From the NCBI GenBank assembly GCA_963556495.2, contig OY747716.1, positions 51,328,318 through 51,392,317 on the forward strand: 64,000 nucleotides of DNA, read 5' to 3'. Made by a program: the position numbers and the translations under genes. Shown in pieces: positions 21,346 to 33,382 of this stretch (the first letter of the stretch is position 1; each line of letters starts with the position of its first letter). The notes under the pieces are model-generated. The model was not told where the DNA came from and did no database searches. It worked only from the letters and a program-made list of their open reading frames with translations. Source of the DNA: Valencia hispanica (Eukaryota; Chordata; Actinopteri; Cyprinodontiformes; Valenciidae).

Positions 21346-22439
21346 TTTTCAACTTTTTATAGTTTTCTGTCAGTCTGTAAAATCTATCTGAACTGTTGAC
21401 TGTAAATATTTTTCCTTACATTAATCAAAATTTGGCTCTAAATGCTTCTATTAGTGACGAAAACACTCAAGTCACGTTACATCCTGTGAAATAGAAAGTG
21501 AAACTAACTTTGGTTTCTTTCAGATCAGACTCCATTTTGAAACGAAGGATGGAAATAATTTTGACTTGTTAATAGAGGTAAGTGTTACTGCTCTATTTTC
21601 CTCTGTGTCTATCATGGCTTTCTGGAATCCTTTCTAAACTTTCTCCAGCTTGTTTCACCTGACAGCCCTTAAGAAAAAGTAGAACACTTGAAGTTCATTT
21701 TATTTAGTATGCTTGAGTATAAGTATAGCAAGTATAGTACGGACCATTTACTTGTAGTGTACTAAAAATTATAGTAATTTTATATTTCTTTGCACTAAAT
21801 TTGAACAAGAAGCCCCCTACAGACATCAAAAGTCTGACTTTAAAGTCAAAACTGAGCCACATACTCATGCCAAGTTTAGTTTTCCTGAGGATGATTCAGT
21901 AGGAGTGCGTTACAGTTATTTCCCAAATTTCTTTGGTGCAGTTCTCTGATCAAATTAAAATGATCATAAATGTGAAGTTCAACCTCTGAAACATTTATCC
22001 TTTATGCATCATAGCAGCAGTTTCTTATTTCTTCCAACAAACTGTAAATCATTTAGGACTTATGCATCAAATGCTTTCCACATAATTCTCTCTTTAATAA
22101 CAGCATCATTTGCTTATATCATGTCAGTCAAAATGAACTACACTTATTCTATTAATTCCCTCTAAAACTAATAATCTTTATTTTATTGCTTTAGGTTTGC
22201 TTGATGGTGCTTTTGCACAATGCTATGAAAAAACTGAATTGCAAAGAGCTGGAGTAAAAATGTGACACATTGTATTTGGTGTCTACCGTATTTCACTGAC
22301 TAACTGTAGAGTTCAAATGGCCGTCCTAATAGTGTCTAACGCTGTCTTGAGCATTGCAAATACAGACCCACTGCAAAAAAATTGAATATCATGGAAAAGT
22401 TTATTTATTTCCATAATTAGGTTAGGCGTATTAGGTCCA
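21346..22439. other. Intergenic stretch, possible 5' exon, Tc1 repeat remnant
   Basis: AT-rich sequence without a recognisable protein-coding gene. It contains the exon-like segment reported at 21524-21577 and, at 22370-22430, a fragment beginning CTGCAAAAAAATTGAATATC that resembles the terminal repeats of the Tc1 elements at 48936-52030. Confidence 0.4.
21524..21577 (+). other. Candidate 5' non-coding exon of NLR-B
   Basis: A 54-bp segment lies between a good acceptor (TTGGTTTCTTTCAG) and a good donor (AGAG|GTAAGTG). It contains ATG but also an in-frame stop (reading GKIIL-type short peptide ends at TAA/TAG inside), so it would be untranslated leader. It is 4.6 kb upstream of the first NLR-B coding exon. 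The evidence is splice-site pattern only. Confidence 0.25.
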
Positions 22440-23274
22440 TTAGGTTGCTGAACCTAGACCTGACCAACTGCAGCAACCTCAGATCAGGGTACTGCCACAG
22501 GCTTGTACAGTAGGCAATAGCCATGATGGGTTCATCACTTCATCTGCCTCTCTTCTTACCCTGATCCGCCCATCACTCTGGAACAGGGTAAATCTGGAGT
22601 CATCAGACCACATGACCTTCTTCCATTGCTCCAGAGTCCAATCTTTATGCTCCCTAGCAATTTGAAGCCTCTTTCTCTGGTTTGCCTCACTGATTAGTGG
22701 TATTCTTACAGCTACACAGCTGTTCTGTCCCAATCCCTTGAGTTCCCTTTGCATTCTGCGTGTGGAAATGCTCTTACTTTCAGTACTAAACATAGTCCTG
22801 AAAAAACAAACAAACAAAAAAAAAAAAAAACATTGTCCTGAGTTCAACTGTTGTTTGTCTTTGATTTGATTTCACCAAACATTTAAGTGATCGCCTATTA
22901 CGATCATTCTGGATTTTCTTCCGGCCACATTTCTTCCTCGAAGATGATGGTTCCCCACTATCCTTCCACTTTTTAATAATGTGTTGGACAGTTCTTAACC
23001 TAATTTTAGTAGTTTCTGCAATCTCCTTAGATGTTTTCTCTACTTGATGCATGCCAATGATTTGACTCTTCTCAAACACACCAACATCTTTTCCACAACC
23101 ATGAGATGTCTTTCAACATGGTTGTTTATGAAATATGAAGCAACACATTGCACCAGTTGGGGTTACATAACTTGTCAGCTGAAAGATAATTGCCCATGCA
23201 GTAATTATCCAATAGGAGGCTCATACCTATTTCCTTAGTTAAATCCAGGTGGAAACTTTTTTGGCCAGGCAGTG
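22440..23274 (-). mobile_element. Tc1-like element, 5' half (minus strand)
   Basis: The right end is an inverted terminal repeat reading on the minus strand CACTGCCTGGCCAAAAAAG, preceded by TA (23275-23276). The transposase follows on the minus strand: IGMHQVEKTSKEIAETTKI and VQHIIKKWKDSGEPSSSRKK (DNA-binding part, 23079-22900), an A-rich insertion near 22810-22830, then ISEANQRKRLQIAREHKDW, WSDDSRFTLF with the first catalytic Asp, ending near the GLLQLVRSRFSN-like end at 22440. The second Asp, the Glu and the left terminal repeat are missing. Confidence 0.85.
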
Positions 23275-23276
23275 TA

Positions 23277-26206
23277 AGTGTCACCAAGATCTGACCTTTC
23301 TGCATTTGAAAACACTGTTTCATTAGGACCACTTCCAGTCCTATTATTAATGCACTTAGTCTTGTACTTTTGTTTATACTTAATAAGCCAAGTATACTTC
23401 ACTTTACTACTCTTAAGCATATGAAACAGAATTCTTAAAAAGTGATCTTCAAGTACACGGCTTCATTTTTAGTATAAAATACGTATACTTGTAGTACACT
23501 TGTATAAACTACTTTTTGGAAAGGAAGCCCCGTCTGCTGCAGACTCTACCTGAGTGCTAACTTTTTCAGAGCCCCACCCTGATCCAGAACCAGCCTTGGA
23601 TTCTGATCCAGATCATTGGTTCTGTCTAACAATGAGATTATTTTAGTCAACAAGGTTCCAGGATGTTGTTCCTCTCCCTCATAAAATTTTTTAGGGCTTT
23701 TTCAAACCATTCTGGCTCTATTGAACCAGTCAGATCATGACGTAGTTTCTTCTGTCTGACAGATATTCCAAACATCCCAAATGAAGCATTGCTAAAAGCC
23801 AAGTCTGCCCTGAGTGTAAGTGTGGTGAGCTGGGCAACAGACTATGTGAATGTCTTCATTAAAACATGGCGTCATTTCAGCAGCGCTGTAGTATTGGCTT
23901 TAATGTGCCACCGACTGCTGCTTAAGGATTGTCTACAAAGAACAAAATAAAAACCTTCCATCTACTGTCTTTACTCATGCAGTGTTGTCGTGGAGGAGTA
24001 CGAAGGCCCAGGCCCGCCATAATTAAGACTAAATGCAGAAAGAAAGAAATGGTTAAATTAAAATAGACTATACCCATAAATGGAGCAAAAATGATAACAG
24101 CAATAATTCAAAAATCCTTTTCTGCCAGAAATGATGAACATTTTTATGGCTAACAAAAAAGCTTCATCAGAATTAATATGCCTATTAATTTAAGTTGTTC
24201 TTCTAGTTTGAGTCAGATTTGAATAAATATTTTCTCAGCTTCCACCTGGACCAGGACAGGAATAATTTCTCTGATAAAGAAGAGAATTAATGGCAGCAGG
24301 AGCTCCTTTAGTGGCTTCATCTTGGAGGGAAACACTAAAAAGATTAGTTTTCTCTCGCTATAAGAACTTTTTTTAAAGGATCGTCTTAAACCTGTTAGAG
24401 CTTAAATTATTAAAGGCCACCTGGTGATTTTTGTCTTTTTTTTTCAAGAAATGTGTCAGAAAATGTCCTATGTGCATAAAAACGTATTTGATTATTATTC
24501 AGATATTTCTGTATTTTAAAAAAAATCAACCTTGGATTTATTTTTATTTATATGTCCAACTTTCAGTGTCCCTGTTCCATGTGATTTTTTTCTGTCAATG
24601 TTCAGGCGTTTTTTAGCTGCTGTGGTATTCTGTAAAATAGATCCTCTCCAGCTGTAAACAGACCCCAGTGTTCATCCAGGGATGGCTTTTTTGCATATTT
24701 TTACGAAATATGTTCACCAGCATAAGGACTGGAAATAAAAGGAAAATCAAAAAGTAAAATAACACGGTAATTCGAGACAAAGTCAATCAGAAAAAAGTAC
24801 ATACTAGTAATATTAATATTAGCTTTTATACTAGAAAATGAAAACTGTAAAAATATTGTAATAAAGCCAGGAATACATTTGCAGTGTTGAGGAACTGATA
24901 ACTTACTGCAGTTGTGATGGCAAATTTTCTTCATCCATATTCTGTTTCAAAGATCTTCATGGAAGTTTTCCATTTTTGGAAGAAGCATTAGTATTATCAG
25001 TAATACCAGACAACAGAAACTGTAAAAGCTATTGGAATAAAGCTGGGTAAATATTTACAGTGTGGAGAAACTGATATATGTACTGAGGTTGTGATGGCAA
25101 AACTATTTTGTTCACATCTGAATCCTCTTCAATAAATCTACACTGAAGTTTTCTCTTCCTGGAAGATTTCCAGAGGGGTTTTTCTTCCATTATTTACAAA
25201 ATATAACAAATGGACCTAATGTACAACTAAAAACCCCCGGGAAACACAGCTTAAAAAAACAAACTACGGCTGAAAAAATTATGGCAAATAAATACAAGAA
25301 AAACAAAGAAAACCAGAGAGTTTAAATATACTGAGGAGGAATGAGAAGTGACACTGAAAACCTGAGAACCAATTAGTGACAAACGGATGCAAGTGAGAAA
25401 GAAAGAAAGAAAGAGGAGCGGAAGATTGGATATGACTTACAGCTGGGCAGGGAAGCAGAATGGTAGGCCTAACAGAGGTGTAAGCATAAACAGAAGAAAA
25501 GACTAGACAGAAAAGCATCTTAAATGGATAATGTAAGACATCAGTCTTACAGAAGGGTAACTAATAACAATATTAATAATAAGAATTAAATGAATAAGAA
25601 TAAAGAAGCACAAGAGAATCTCAAAGTAAAAGCATTAATCAATAAAGCAGGAAGGAAAGGATGCAAACAGACAGAAGGAAAACATAAGTATAAACACTAT
25701 ATGGAAAAAAAAATCAGAAACAATCATCCTAATGAGACTCAGAAGAAAATAATAAGAAAATAACTAATAACAAGATCAAATTAACTCAAACAATGAAACA
25801 AAGGTAAAAACATCTAAGGCTCATAACAAGGAGTCGCTGTGTTCAGGACCAACACATCACTGCTTCAGAGGAAATGTTCTTCACTTCTTCATTCACTACA
25901 TCTGACCTCACTCTGGATGTTTCTACACCTGTAACATGATTCCAGTTTAGACCTGAAATGTTTCAAACTCAGTTTTAGCTCTGATGTTCTTCAAGAACTC
26001 AGAAGTTCTCCAGGTGGTTCTGAGGAGATCAGCCAGCAGACATCAGAAGGTCATGAAGTGGTGAAGGAGAGGACAATTCAGACCCAGATGTTACCTGCTG
26101 GAATCAGGTTCCTCTGATCCTCTTCACACATGATGGGAATTGGCTTTCTGCTTTACATGACAATTACTGGACTTGGATCACTGGGAACTGACTGTTTCTC
26201 TCTCAG
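23277..26206. other. Intergenic region upstream of NLR-B
   Basis: No protein-coding gene is recognised. At 24837-25000 and 25015-25170 there are two imperfect tandem copies of a ~170 bp unit (each with a GTTGTGATGGCAAA block). The last 350 bp before 26207 (from about 25850) are less AT-rich and probably hold the NLR-B promoter or leader, but no TATA box or start site stands out. Confidence 0.4.
24837..25170 (+). repeat. Imperfect tandem duplication, ~178 bp period
   Basis: Two consecutive units share, in order, a GAAA(A)CTGTAAAA start, AATAAAGC, CAGTGT.GA..AACTGATA, GTTGTGATGGCAAA and a TTCATATC/TTCACATCTGAATCC-like end. They differ by many substitutions, so the duplication is old. Confidence 0.6.
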
Positions 26207-26353
26207 ACTGACTCAAGTCCAGCAGATGGAGGATCAGGATCTAATGGGGGACAGAACAGAACCTCCAGGATCCAGCTCTCCGTCTGTGAGGAGTGATGAA
26301 TCCAGGCATGAACCTCTAAACTTCAGTAATGAACCTGGACCCACAGACATAAA
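26207..26353 (+). CDS. NLR-B exon 1: N-terminal tail
   Basis: The exon starts after TCTCTCAG at 26206; the likely start codon is ATG 26226-26228 (MEDQDLMGDRTEPPGSSSPS). It ends at ATAAA|GTAAGA in phase 2. The peptide is the acidic, proline- and serine-rich N-terminal segment typical of fish FISNA-NACHT receptors (SVRSDESRHEPLNFSNEPGP). The NLR-C exon at 61900 has the same length from ATG to donor (128 nt) and the same pattern. The reading frame stays open upstream of this ATG in both genes, so an upstream start cannot be excluded. Confidence 0.75.
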
Positions 26354-27005
26354 GTAAGAAACCAGTTTCAAATTGATTCAACTGACTCTTCAGAAATATA
26401 ATATATCTAATATTACCTGGTTGATTTCTTTTGGGTGTATAAATCAAAGGTATCTTTTATTTTTGCTGCATTCTGTTATATTTGTTCAAATAAAATCTAG
26501 TCGGATTTTTCATGTCCTGACAGTACAACTGAATTTAGTACTTTTTGCTGCGTTTGCATGTAGAGGTTACAATTCCATTAATTTTTTTTTTTGGTTGTCC
26601 ATCAGTTAGCCGCTGTTTAAGCTACGCTAGCCAGCCCAGACACCCACACAAACTCAACATAAGTCAAAGGAGAGAAGATTTTCATCCAGCGCTACAAAAG
26701 GAGCAAAAAATTGCTTCTGACCGTCATTGAGCTCAGACTAATGAACATGCTCTTGAACGTCACGGGAGTGCACGTTTTACTGGCTGCAATTCCTCTAATG
26801 GCCACATGGTGCACTCTCAGCAAACTCCGCAGAGTACCTATAAATAAAGCAAAATAAACATGAAGTCAGGGTGTTGTGCTGCAGATAGGTAGGATTTGGC
26901 TATGAATAATTATGAATAATTGCTTAGGGCAATTATTAATAAGAATAATAATTTTATGTAAAAATTACCAAGTTTAGGGGCACCATCCTGTTGGATTCCA
27001 GGAAC

Positions 27006-27007
<2 letters not shown>

Positions 27008-27090
<83 letters not shown>
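27008..27090. repeat. (TA)n microsatellite
   Basis: Uninterrupted TA dinucleotides for about 83 bp in NLR-B intron 1. Open frames of alternating I and Y residues over it are artefacts. Confidence 0.98.
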
Positions 27091-27091
<1 letters not shown>

Positions 27092-27655
27092 CCAAATTGT
27101 TCAGTCTCAGTTTAGGTTTATGTTTACCAGCCTGATAAGGCTGAGATAATTAAACAATAGATGAAGGAATAAGTTCTTACGCTGTGGACATTAATTCTAC
27201 GCATCACTCCAAGTAATCCCAGACAACTTCTCTTTAAGTTAAGGGGACTTTATTTAGAAAATAGAAAATCCCATCTATTCTAAAGCATGCAAAAATTACT
27301 ACAGATCTTGGACAACAATAACAGGTGAACATTAAACACAATTAACATGAAATGAACTCAGTGAGACAGCTGAGGTTTGGCTCAGAAAAGGAGGGTGGCC
27401 CTCACTCCAGGGGGCCCAAGTCACAGATAGCCTGTGGGACAAAGTCATAAATCTCAGCTCTGTGCCAAGATGGAGGACAGCACATGGAGTCTAAGAAAGA
27501 GTCATAAAACTAGCTTTGGCTAAAGGAGCACATGGGGAAAGCATCCATGTGGGAAAGCCTCTGCTTTTGCAACAGACTAAAGACAATGGAGTTAAACTGT
27601 TCAGCTAAGACCAGCTAACGCAGGCCGGACCGAGCACGACTCTGCCGACGGAGTG

Positions 27656-27658
<3 letters not shown>

Positions 27659-27690
<32 letters not shown>
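27659..27690. repeat. (GA)n microsatellite
   Basis: AGAGAG dinucleotide run followed by a G/A-rich stretch, in NLR-B intron 1. Confidence 0.95.
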
Positions 27691-27693
<3 letters not shown>

Positions 27694-29341
27694 GAGGGGA
27701 GGGAAAAGGAAAGAAAGATGTGATCTGCTCAGGATAAAACAAACAGTTTCAAACAGCAATTTCAGCTCAGACTTATACGTGCGACAACGCAAAAATGAGC
27801 AAACAGGTAGAGCGCTTAAAAACACTTTTTAAGCAACAATGAACGAGATCTAACACATTAAAACTCTATTTTCTCTATTTATCTCCGCCCAGACACAATA
27901 TTAGTATAAATGAACCGGTTCAGTCCTACTTTGCCTTGAAGGAGGTCCACTCAACCAGGAGGAGAGCGAATTGTGTCTGTAGTTGAGCAAGAAAAGGAAG
28001 AGTTATAAAAAAACCTGTACAGGATTTTAAGGACCGTGTGGCCCAAAGGCAGCCTGGATGGCCTGTAGGTCGACGTCTAACGAACTGTCTGGGAACAGTT
28101 CTGACATAGCTCACACGAGATACACAAACAGTATGAGCACTTCGAAGCGAGTTCTTCCCGGTCCAGCGGGTCAGAACAAAAGAGAATCTTCACCGGTGAG
28201 ATGTCCTCTGTTCAGCAGTAGTTCATCCAAGAACTTCTGACTGGAGAACAGTTTGAAAATGTTGCGACTCCCACTCTCATAGCCCCCCTTGGCCGTGATG
28301 TCATCGCCGATGTCACCATGGGTGGTCACGGACCAATAGGAGTGTGTTGGGGGTCACTGCTAGGATTGCTGGGAAATGTGGTCTTCCAACAGTCTGTTCA
28401 GTTCATCTTATGAGAAATGCAATCACAACACAGGGAATAAACAACAATGTGAGGAGAAGAAATTTTGAGATTGTCTCTAAACCCATAGAGGGTGTGTACC
28501 ACAAGAGCTTCTATACTGGAAATAATGGCAGTGTTTCCACTAGATGAAGAAATATATAGATAGTCAGTCTTTATTGAGGATAAAAGCTGACAGGGTAAAT
28601 CAGCCGGCTTGGTCCTCTCAGCAATTGTGTCTCTATAAAAAAAAGGAATTTTCTAAGACGTCAGCATATGAAAACTGTTTTGGTCACGAGTGATGTCACT
28701 GATCAGTGCCAAAAGGCCCCAACAGCACCTGGAACAAGAGATCAACAATGGAAAAAGCAGGGAAGGTCGTCATGTTTCTGTTTGCTGTGTTGTTATAAAC
28801 TGCTTTGCTAGAAACCCTTCTTTGGGGACGTCTGCTGATGTCCTGACAGTACAACTTAATATTGTACTTTTTGCTGCGTTTGCATGTAGAGGTTACACTG
28901 AGTTACAACCAATACGCATGAGTTAACCACAAGTCCCACGCGGCGACTCTATCCGGTACATACCCCAAGGTGGGTACTCAGTTGGTCCTGAACTGGCCTG
29001 GGAAGCAACCATGGACCTTCACGAGCATACTGTGAAGGTCCAGTAAAATTACCCTGAATTTCCGATAGTGGAGACACGCCTGTTTAGCTTCTTTGTATAC
29101 TAAGAACAATGGGTCATGGTTTTATACTAGGAACAACTGGCCCGCCTTTTATCACAGAGTTTCTCACTGATAGATGTAATCTCAGTAACAATGACCTTAT
29201 CAATGTTCTGAGCGGTTCTGTTCTGACCCATTTTCTGGTCCTCTGTTTGTGGTGGACCTTCATGAACATCTTCAGCTTCAGGAGGACAGCCCCACCCTGT
29301 TGTTAGTGAACTGTTTCAGTGATGAAGAAATGTCTTCACAG

Positions 29342-29577
29342 ATGGAGGAAGAGGAGCAGCGTTGGTGTGGAGGAGCAGCCGTCCTTCTGTGCTTTGTGTC
29401 AGATGGTCCTGATGGATCCGGTCTCTACCAGCTGTGGACACTGGTTCTGCAGACGGTGCATCAGGTCATACTGGGACCAGTCTGCTCCATCAGGGCCCTC
29501 CGCCTGTCCCATTTGTAGAGAAAGATCCAGAGCAGGAGCTGGACTCCTGACAGCCAATCAGAACAGCTGTGCTCCAG
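29342..29577 (+). CDS. NLR-B exon 2: RING finger
   Basis: The exon reads from a TGTCTTCACAG acceptor to a CTCCAG|GTAAGA donor, entering in phase 2 and leaving in phase 1. It encodes a complete C3HC4 RING: CALC, then 11 residues to CGH, WFC, RRC, 15 residues, CPIC, that is all eight zinc ligands at normal spacing. The sequence STSCGHWFCRRCI is close to the RING or B-box-like finger seen at the N-terminus of many fish NLRs and TRIM proteins. In RING proteins this domain recruits an E2 ubiquitin enzyme; that activity here is inference. A second possible acceptor (CTGTTTCAG at 29318) gives the wrong phase for exon 1. Confidence 0.82.
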
Positions 29578-29769
29578 GTAAGACCAAACGTCTCCAATCA
29601 GAACTTTCTTCTATTTGTTGTGACACAGAGTGAGTGAATTTGGTCTGGTTCACATAACCATCAATAACTATGATCAATAATTTAATATGAATATAATTAT
29701 GGTTGAAGTTCAAGATTACTTTATCAATATTAGGGGCACCACTTCTGTATTAGAAGACCAGACATCAAG
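29578..29769 (+). other. NLR-B intron 2, host part before the L2
   Basis: AT-rich intron sequence with no exon visible; it ends at the AATTC-rich tail of the inverted L2. Confidence 0.5.
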
Positions 29770-32349
29770 TTCAATTCAATTTTCAATTCAATTCAATTCA
29801 ATTCAGTTTATTTATATAGCGCCAATTCACAACAGATGTCATCTCAAGGCACTTAACAAGAAGTCATTTCAATACATTTATACAAACATTCCAATCAGTT
29901 AAAAAGTTTCCTATTTAAGGAATCCCAGCAGATTGCGTCAGTCATTGGCGTGAGGTTGGGCCCCGTTGATGCAGACTTTCCAACCACAGCAATCCTTCAG
30001 CAATCCCTCATACTGAGCAAGCATGTAGCGACGGTGGAGAGGAAAAACTCCCCTTTAACAGGAAGAAACCTCCAACAGAACCAGGCTCAGTAGGAGCGTT
30101 CATCTGCCACGACCGTCTGGGGGTTCAAGAAGACAGAGCAGAAACACAGAAGGAACAGAAGATCTGATATAAGAGAACTTTCTATGTTACAGAAAGTAAA
30201 AAGTTGATAACAGGACACAGTGGATGTTCAGTTACTGGGAGGATCATCCCAGTCGATGCCCCCCGTCCAACAGGGCATTGCAGCCAAGCAGGATACCAGA
30301 CCAGGTATATCTTCTATGGAGAGAAAAACACTGAGAGAAAACAAAGTTAACAGTCGAAATAACAGAATGTACTGTAATACAACTGGAGAGTAGTAGGAGA
30401 AAAGGAAGTAGCAGAGTGAAGAAAATTGATCAGTCTGTCCTCCAGCAGTCTAAGCCTATAGCAGCATAACTACAGAGATAGCTCAGGATGACCTTAGCCA
30501 CTCTAACTATAAGCTTTATCAAAAAGGAAAGTTTTAAGCCTGGCCTTAAAAGTAAACAGAGCGTCTGCCTCACGGACTAAAGCTGGGAGCTGGTTCCACA
30601 GGAGAGGTGCCTGATAACTAAAAGATCTGCCTCCCATTCTACTTTTAGAAATCCTAGGAACTACAAGTAAACCTGCAGTCTGAGAGCGAAGGGCTCTGTT
30701 AGGAACATATGGACCAATCAGATCTCTGATGTATGATGGAGCTTGATTATTAAGGGCTTTGTATGTAAGAAGAAGGATCTTAAATTCTATTCTGGATTTA
30801 ACAGGGAGCCAATGAAGGGAAGCTAAAACAGGAGAAATGTGATCTCTCTTTTTAATATTCATCAGAACTCTTGCTGCCGCATTTTGGATCAACTGAAGGC
30901 TTTTAATGGCATTTTGTGGACTACCTGATAGTAAAGAATTACAGTAGTCCAGCCTTGAGGTAACAAATGCATGGACTAGTTTCTCAGCATCACTCCTGGA
31001 CAGGATGTTTCTAATTTTAGCAATATTCCGGAGGTGAAAGAAAGAAATCCTAGAAACCTGTTTAATATGGGATTTAAATGTCAAGTCTCGGTCAAAAATA
31101 ACGCAGAGGTTCTTTACGTTTTTACTGGGGGCCAATTTAATGCCATCCAGATGAAGTGATTGACTAATCAGTTTCTGTTTAAGAACTTCTGGTCCAAAGA
31201 CAGCAACTTCTGTTTTGTCAGAATTTAAAAGCAAAAAGTTTAGGGTAATCCATGTTTTTATGTCTTCCAGACATGCCTGTAATCTACCTAACTGACTGGG
31301 TTCATCAGGATTTATGGATAAATATAGTTGTGTATCATCTGCATAGCTGTGGAAATGTATCCCATGCCGTCTAATGATTCTACCAATTGGGAGCATATAT
31401 ATGGTGAACAGAATTGGTCCAAGCACAGAACCCTGTGGAACTCCACAAGTAACCCTTGAGAGTGAAGAAGATTTATCATTTAGATGAACAAACTGGAATC
31501 TATCAGACAAATATGACTTAAACCAGCCTAGTGCTGCTCCTTTGATCCCTGCAACATGTTCAAGCCTTTCTAAGAGAATATTATGATGGACTGTGTCAAA
31601 AGCAGCACTGAGATCTAACAAAACCAGAACAGACACCAGTCCATTATCTGAGGTCATGAGAATATCATTAGTAACCTTCACCAGTGCTGTTTCAGTGCTA
31701 TGATGAGCTCTAAAACCTGACTGAAACTCTTCAAACAGCTCGTTACTGTTTAGATCCTCACAGACTTGATTAGCAACAATTTTCTCAAGGACTTTGGATA
31801 AGAAAGGAAGGTTAGATATAGGTCTGTAATTCACTAAGTCATCTTGATCAAGGGAAGGTTTCTTGAGTAAAGGTTTAATTACAGCTATTTTAAATTCCTG
31901 TGGTACGTATCCGTTTACTAAGGATAGATTCATCACATCCAAAATGGGGCCAGGAACCAAATGGAACACTTCTTTAAATAATTTGGTTGGGATTGGGTCC
32001 AACATACAAGTTGAAGGTTTAGATGAGGCTAATATTGTTGATAATTCCGAAAACTCGACTGAATCAAAACAGCCTAAGCACAACTGAGGTTCTACAGTTC
32101 TTTCCGATACTGCCTCATTTACTGAGGAAGAAGTAATCGTGTTTGGGAGGATGCCAATGATTTTATTTTTAATAGAATTAATTTTATTTATGAAGAATCC
32201 CATAAAATCATCACTGCTAAGAGCTGGGGGAATAGTTGGCTCAACAGAGCTATAACTCTGTGTAAGTTTGGCAACTGTACTGAAAAGAAACCTAGGATTG
32301 TTTTTATTCGCCTCTATTAATGATGAAAAATATGCTGTTCTAGCTTGTC
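29770..32349 (-). mobile_element. L2-1 LINE, 5'-truncated, with 3' tail
   Basis: Inverted copy in NLR-B intron 2. Its 3' end is a run of AATTC units (29770-29806) followed by the 3' UTR (to 30502) and the RT region. It is nearly identical to 11890-14048 on the + strand and shows where that copy lacks its last 350 bp. It begins upstream at an abrupt end near 32349 within a CTTGTC, which corresponds to ORF2 codons for [10 protein letters not shown]. Confidence 0.93.
30503..32349 (-). CDS. L2-1 reverse transcriptase, open but 5'-truncated
   Basis: The minus-strand frame is open from the truncation to the stop at 30503, with 566 residues counted from the first ATG at 32203. It holds the complete RT: NYRPISNLPFLSKVLEKIV, FRAHHSTETALVKV, LDLSAAFDTVHH, GVPQGSVLGPILFT, SYADDTQLYLS and the C-terminal LHWLPVKSRIEFKI block. 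The endonuclease domain is missing, so the product cannot complete the cycle alone. It carries leucine at the position where the copy at 10684 has a stop. No promoter is expected for this truncated copy, so it is a mobile-element remnant and not a host gene. Confidence 0.88.
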
Positions 32350-33382
32350 AAGTCTCTTCTTAAAGGTATAAGCTCACATGCTGTGGAGATTAATTGTACG
32401 CATACGTGTTCAACCCAACAACCTACTGGGTTTGCTTCGAGGTGGTTCTGTTTTCAGCCCTTTGTGCTAAATGGATTAAAACCGATCATCTCCTTAGAGC
32501 TGCTGGTCATTTTGATGCATTATACAAAAAGGTGGGAAAAAACAACCCACTCCAGTGCTGCTTTTACAGAAAGAGGGAAGAAAAGTTGGAGAGACAGAAA
32601 CCTTTATTTACTCTGACAGTATATCACAGATTATAATATATATATGTGTATAAACATAGTTTCCATCTCCAATGGTTCTTTTTAAACTTCCAATCAGTCT
32701 TCAACTTGCACTACCTGATACATTGAGCCAGGGCAGATCTAGAAAACTTTACATGGGTGTTATGGTAAAAAAATATCTCAGGGTTTCCATAATAAAGACT
32801 TGAGTCCCAGAAGGCGTTTAAGTATTTAATTCAATCATGTCTGGCCAGAACATGGAGGGGACAGAGTTACTCGTGCATCACCCTAACCAACCTTTCTAAC
32901 TAACCGCCTAAATAGTATTCAGCAATCATTGTTTATCTCTGTAGATGTCTTCTCCAACGTTCACGCCCCGCCTCTGGACAACTGCTCCATGCGAGTCTCA
33001 AATCAACGCATAAAGCAGCTCATCCGAAGGCCAGACTGTTATCTTACTGCCCCGGCATCTGTCTCTCTGGTGATCTGACACATATATATCATAAACATTA
33101 AGTTGGAGCAATAACCTTGTCATTTTACCCTAGATGAATTCACTAAACAGAGAATATACTCTTAATTCCTAATTACATAACAATTTTCCACCAAATGGGG
33201 GTCAAAGGAGTGGCAAGAGGTCTAGGTAAGGTGGCAATTCTGGAAGTCCTTAATAAAGTATGTGAAAATCCCCCATATACACTATACAGTAAATTGACTC
33301 AACAAGATATCCACAAAAACTATTTAAACCTATTTATGTATCATTATCTCTTCTAAGTAAATAACGGCAATATCTAGGTACA
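32350..33382 (+). other. NLR-B intron 2, unassigned between two L2 copies
   Basis: No exon recognised. The first 60 bp (ATGCTGTGGAGATTAATTGT, 32379-32398) resemble 27180-27200 in intron 1 (CGCTGTGGACATTAATTCTA), so the same unknown repeat family is present in both introns. The remainder is AT-rich. Confidence 0.45.

Larger units (their letters stand above)
26354..29341 (+). other. NLR-B intron 1, repeat-rich
   Basis: Contents: a 53-bp near-identical block at 26519-26571 and again at 28844-28895 (ACTTTTTGCTGCGTTTGCAT), a pure (TA)n array at 27008-27090 and a (GA)n run at 27659-27690. The unassigned sequence between looks like mobile-element debris. At 29148-29195 it matches 62423-62460, the lead-in to NLR-C exon 2, but the matching 120-nt exon is missing here. 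Short open frames in the intron have no family features. Confidence 0.5.

Noticed and set aside
29319..29341. Upstream acceptor CTGTTTCAG for the RING exon
   Set aside because: It gives an entry phase that does not match the exon 1 donor, whereas the CTTCACAG acceptor does. It could still serve if an unseen exon lies between.
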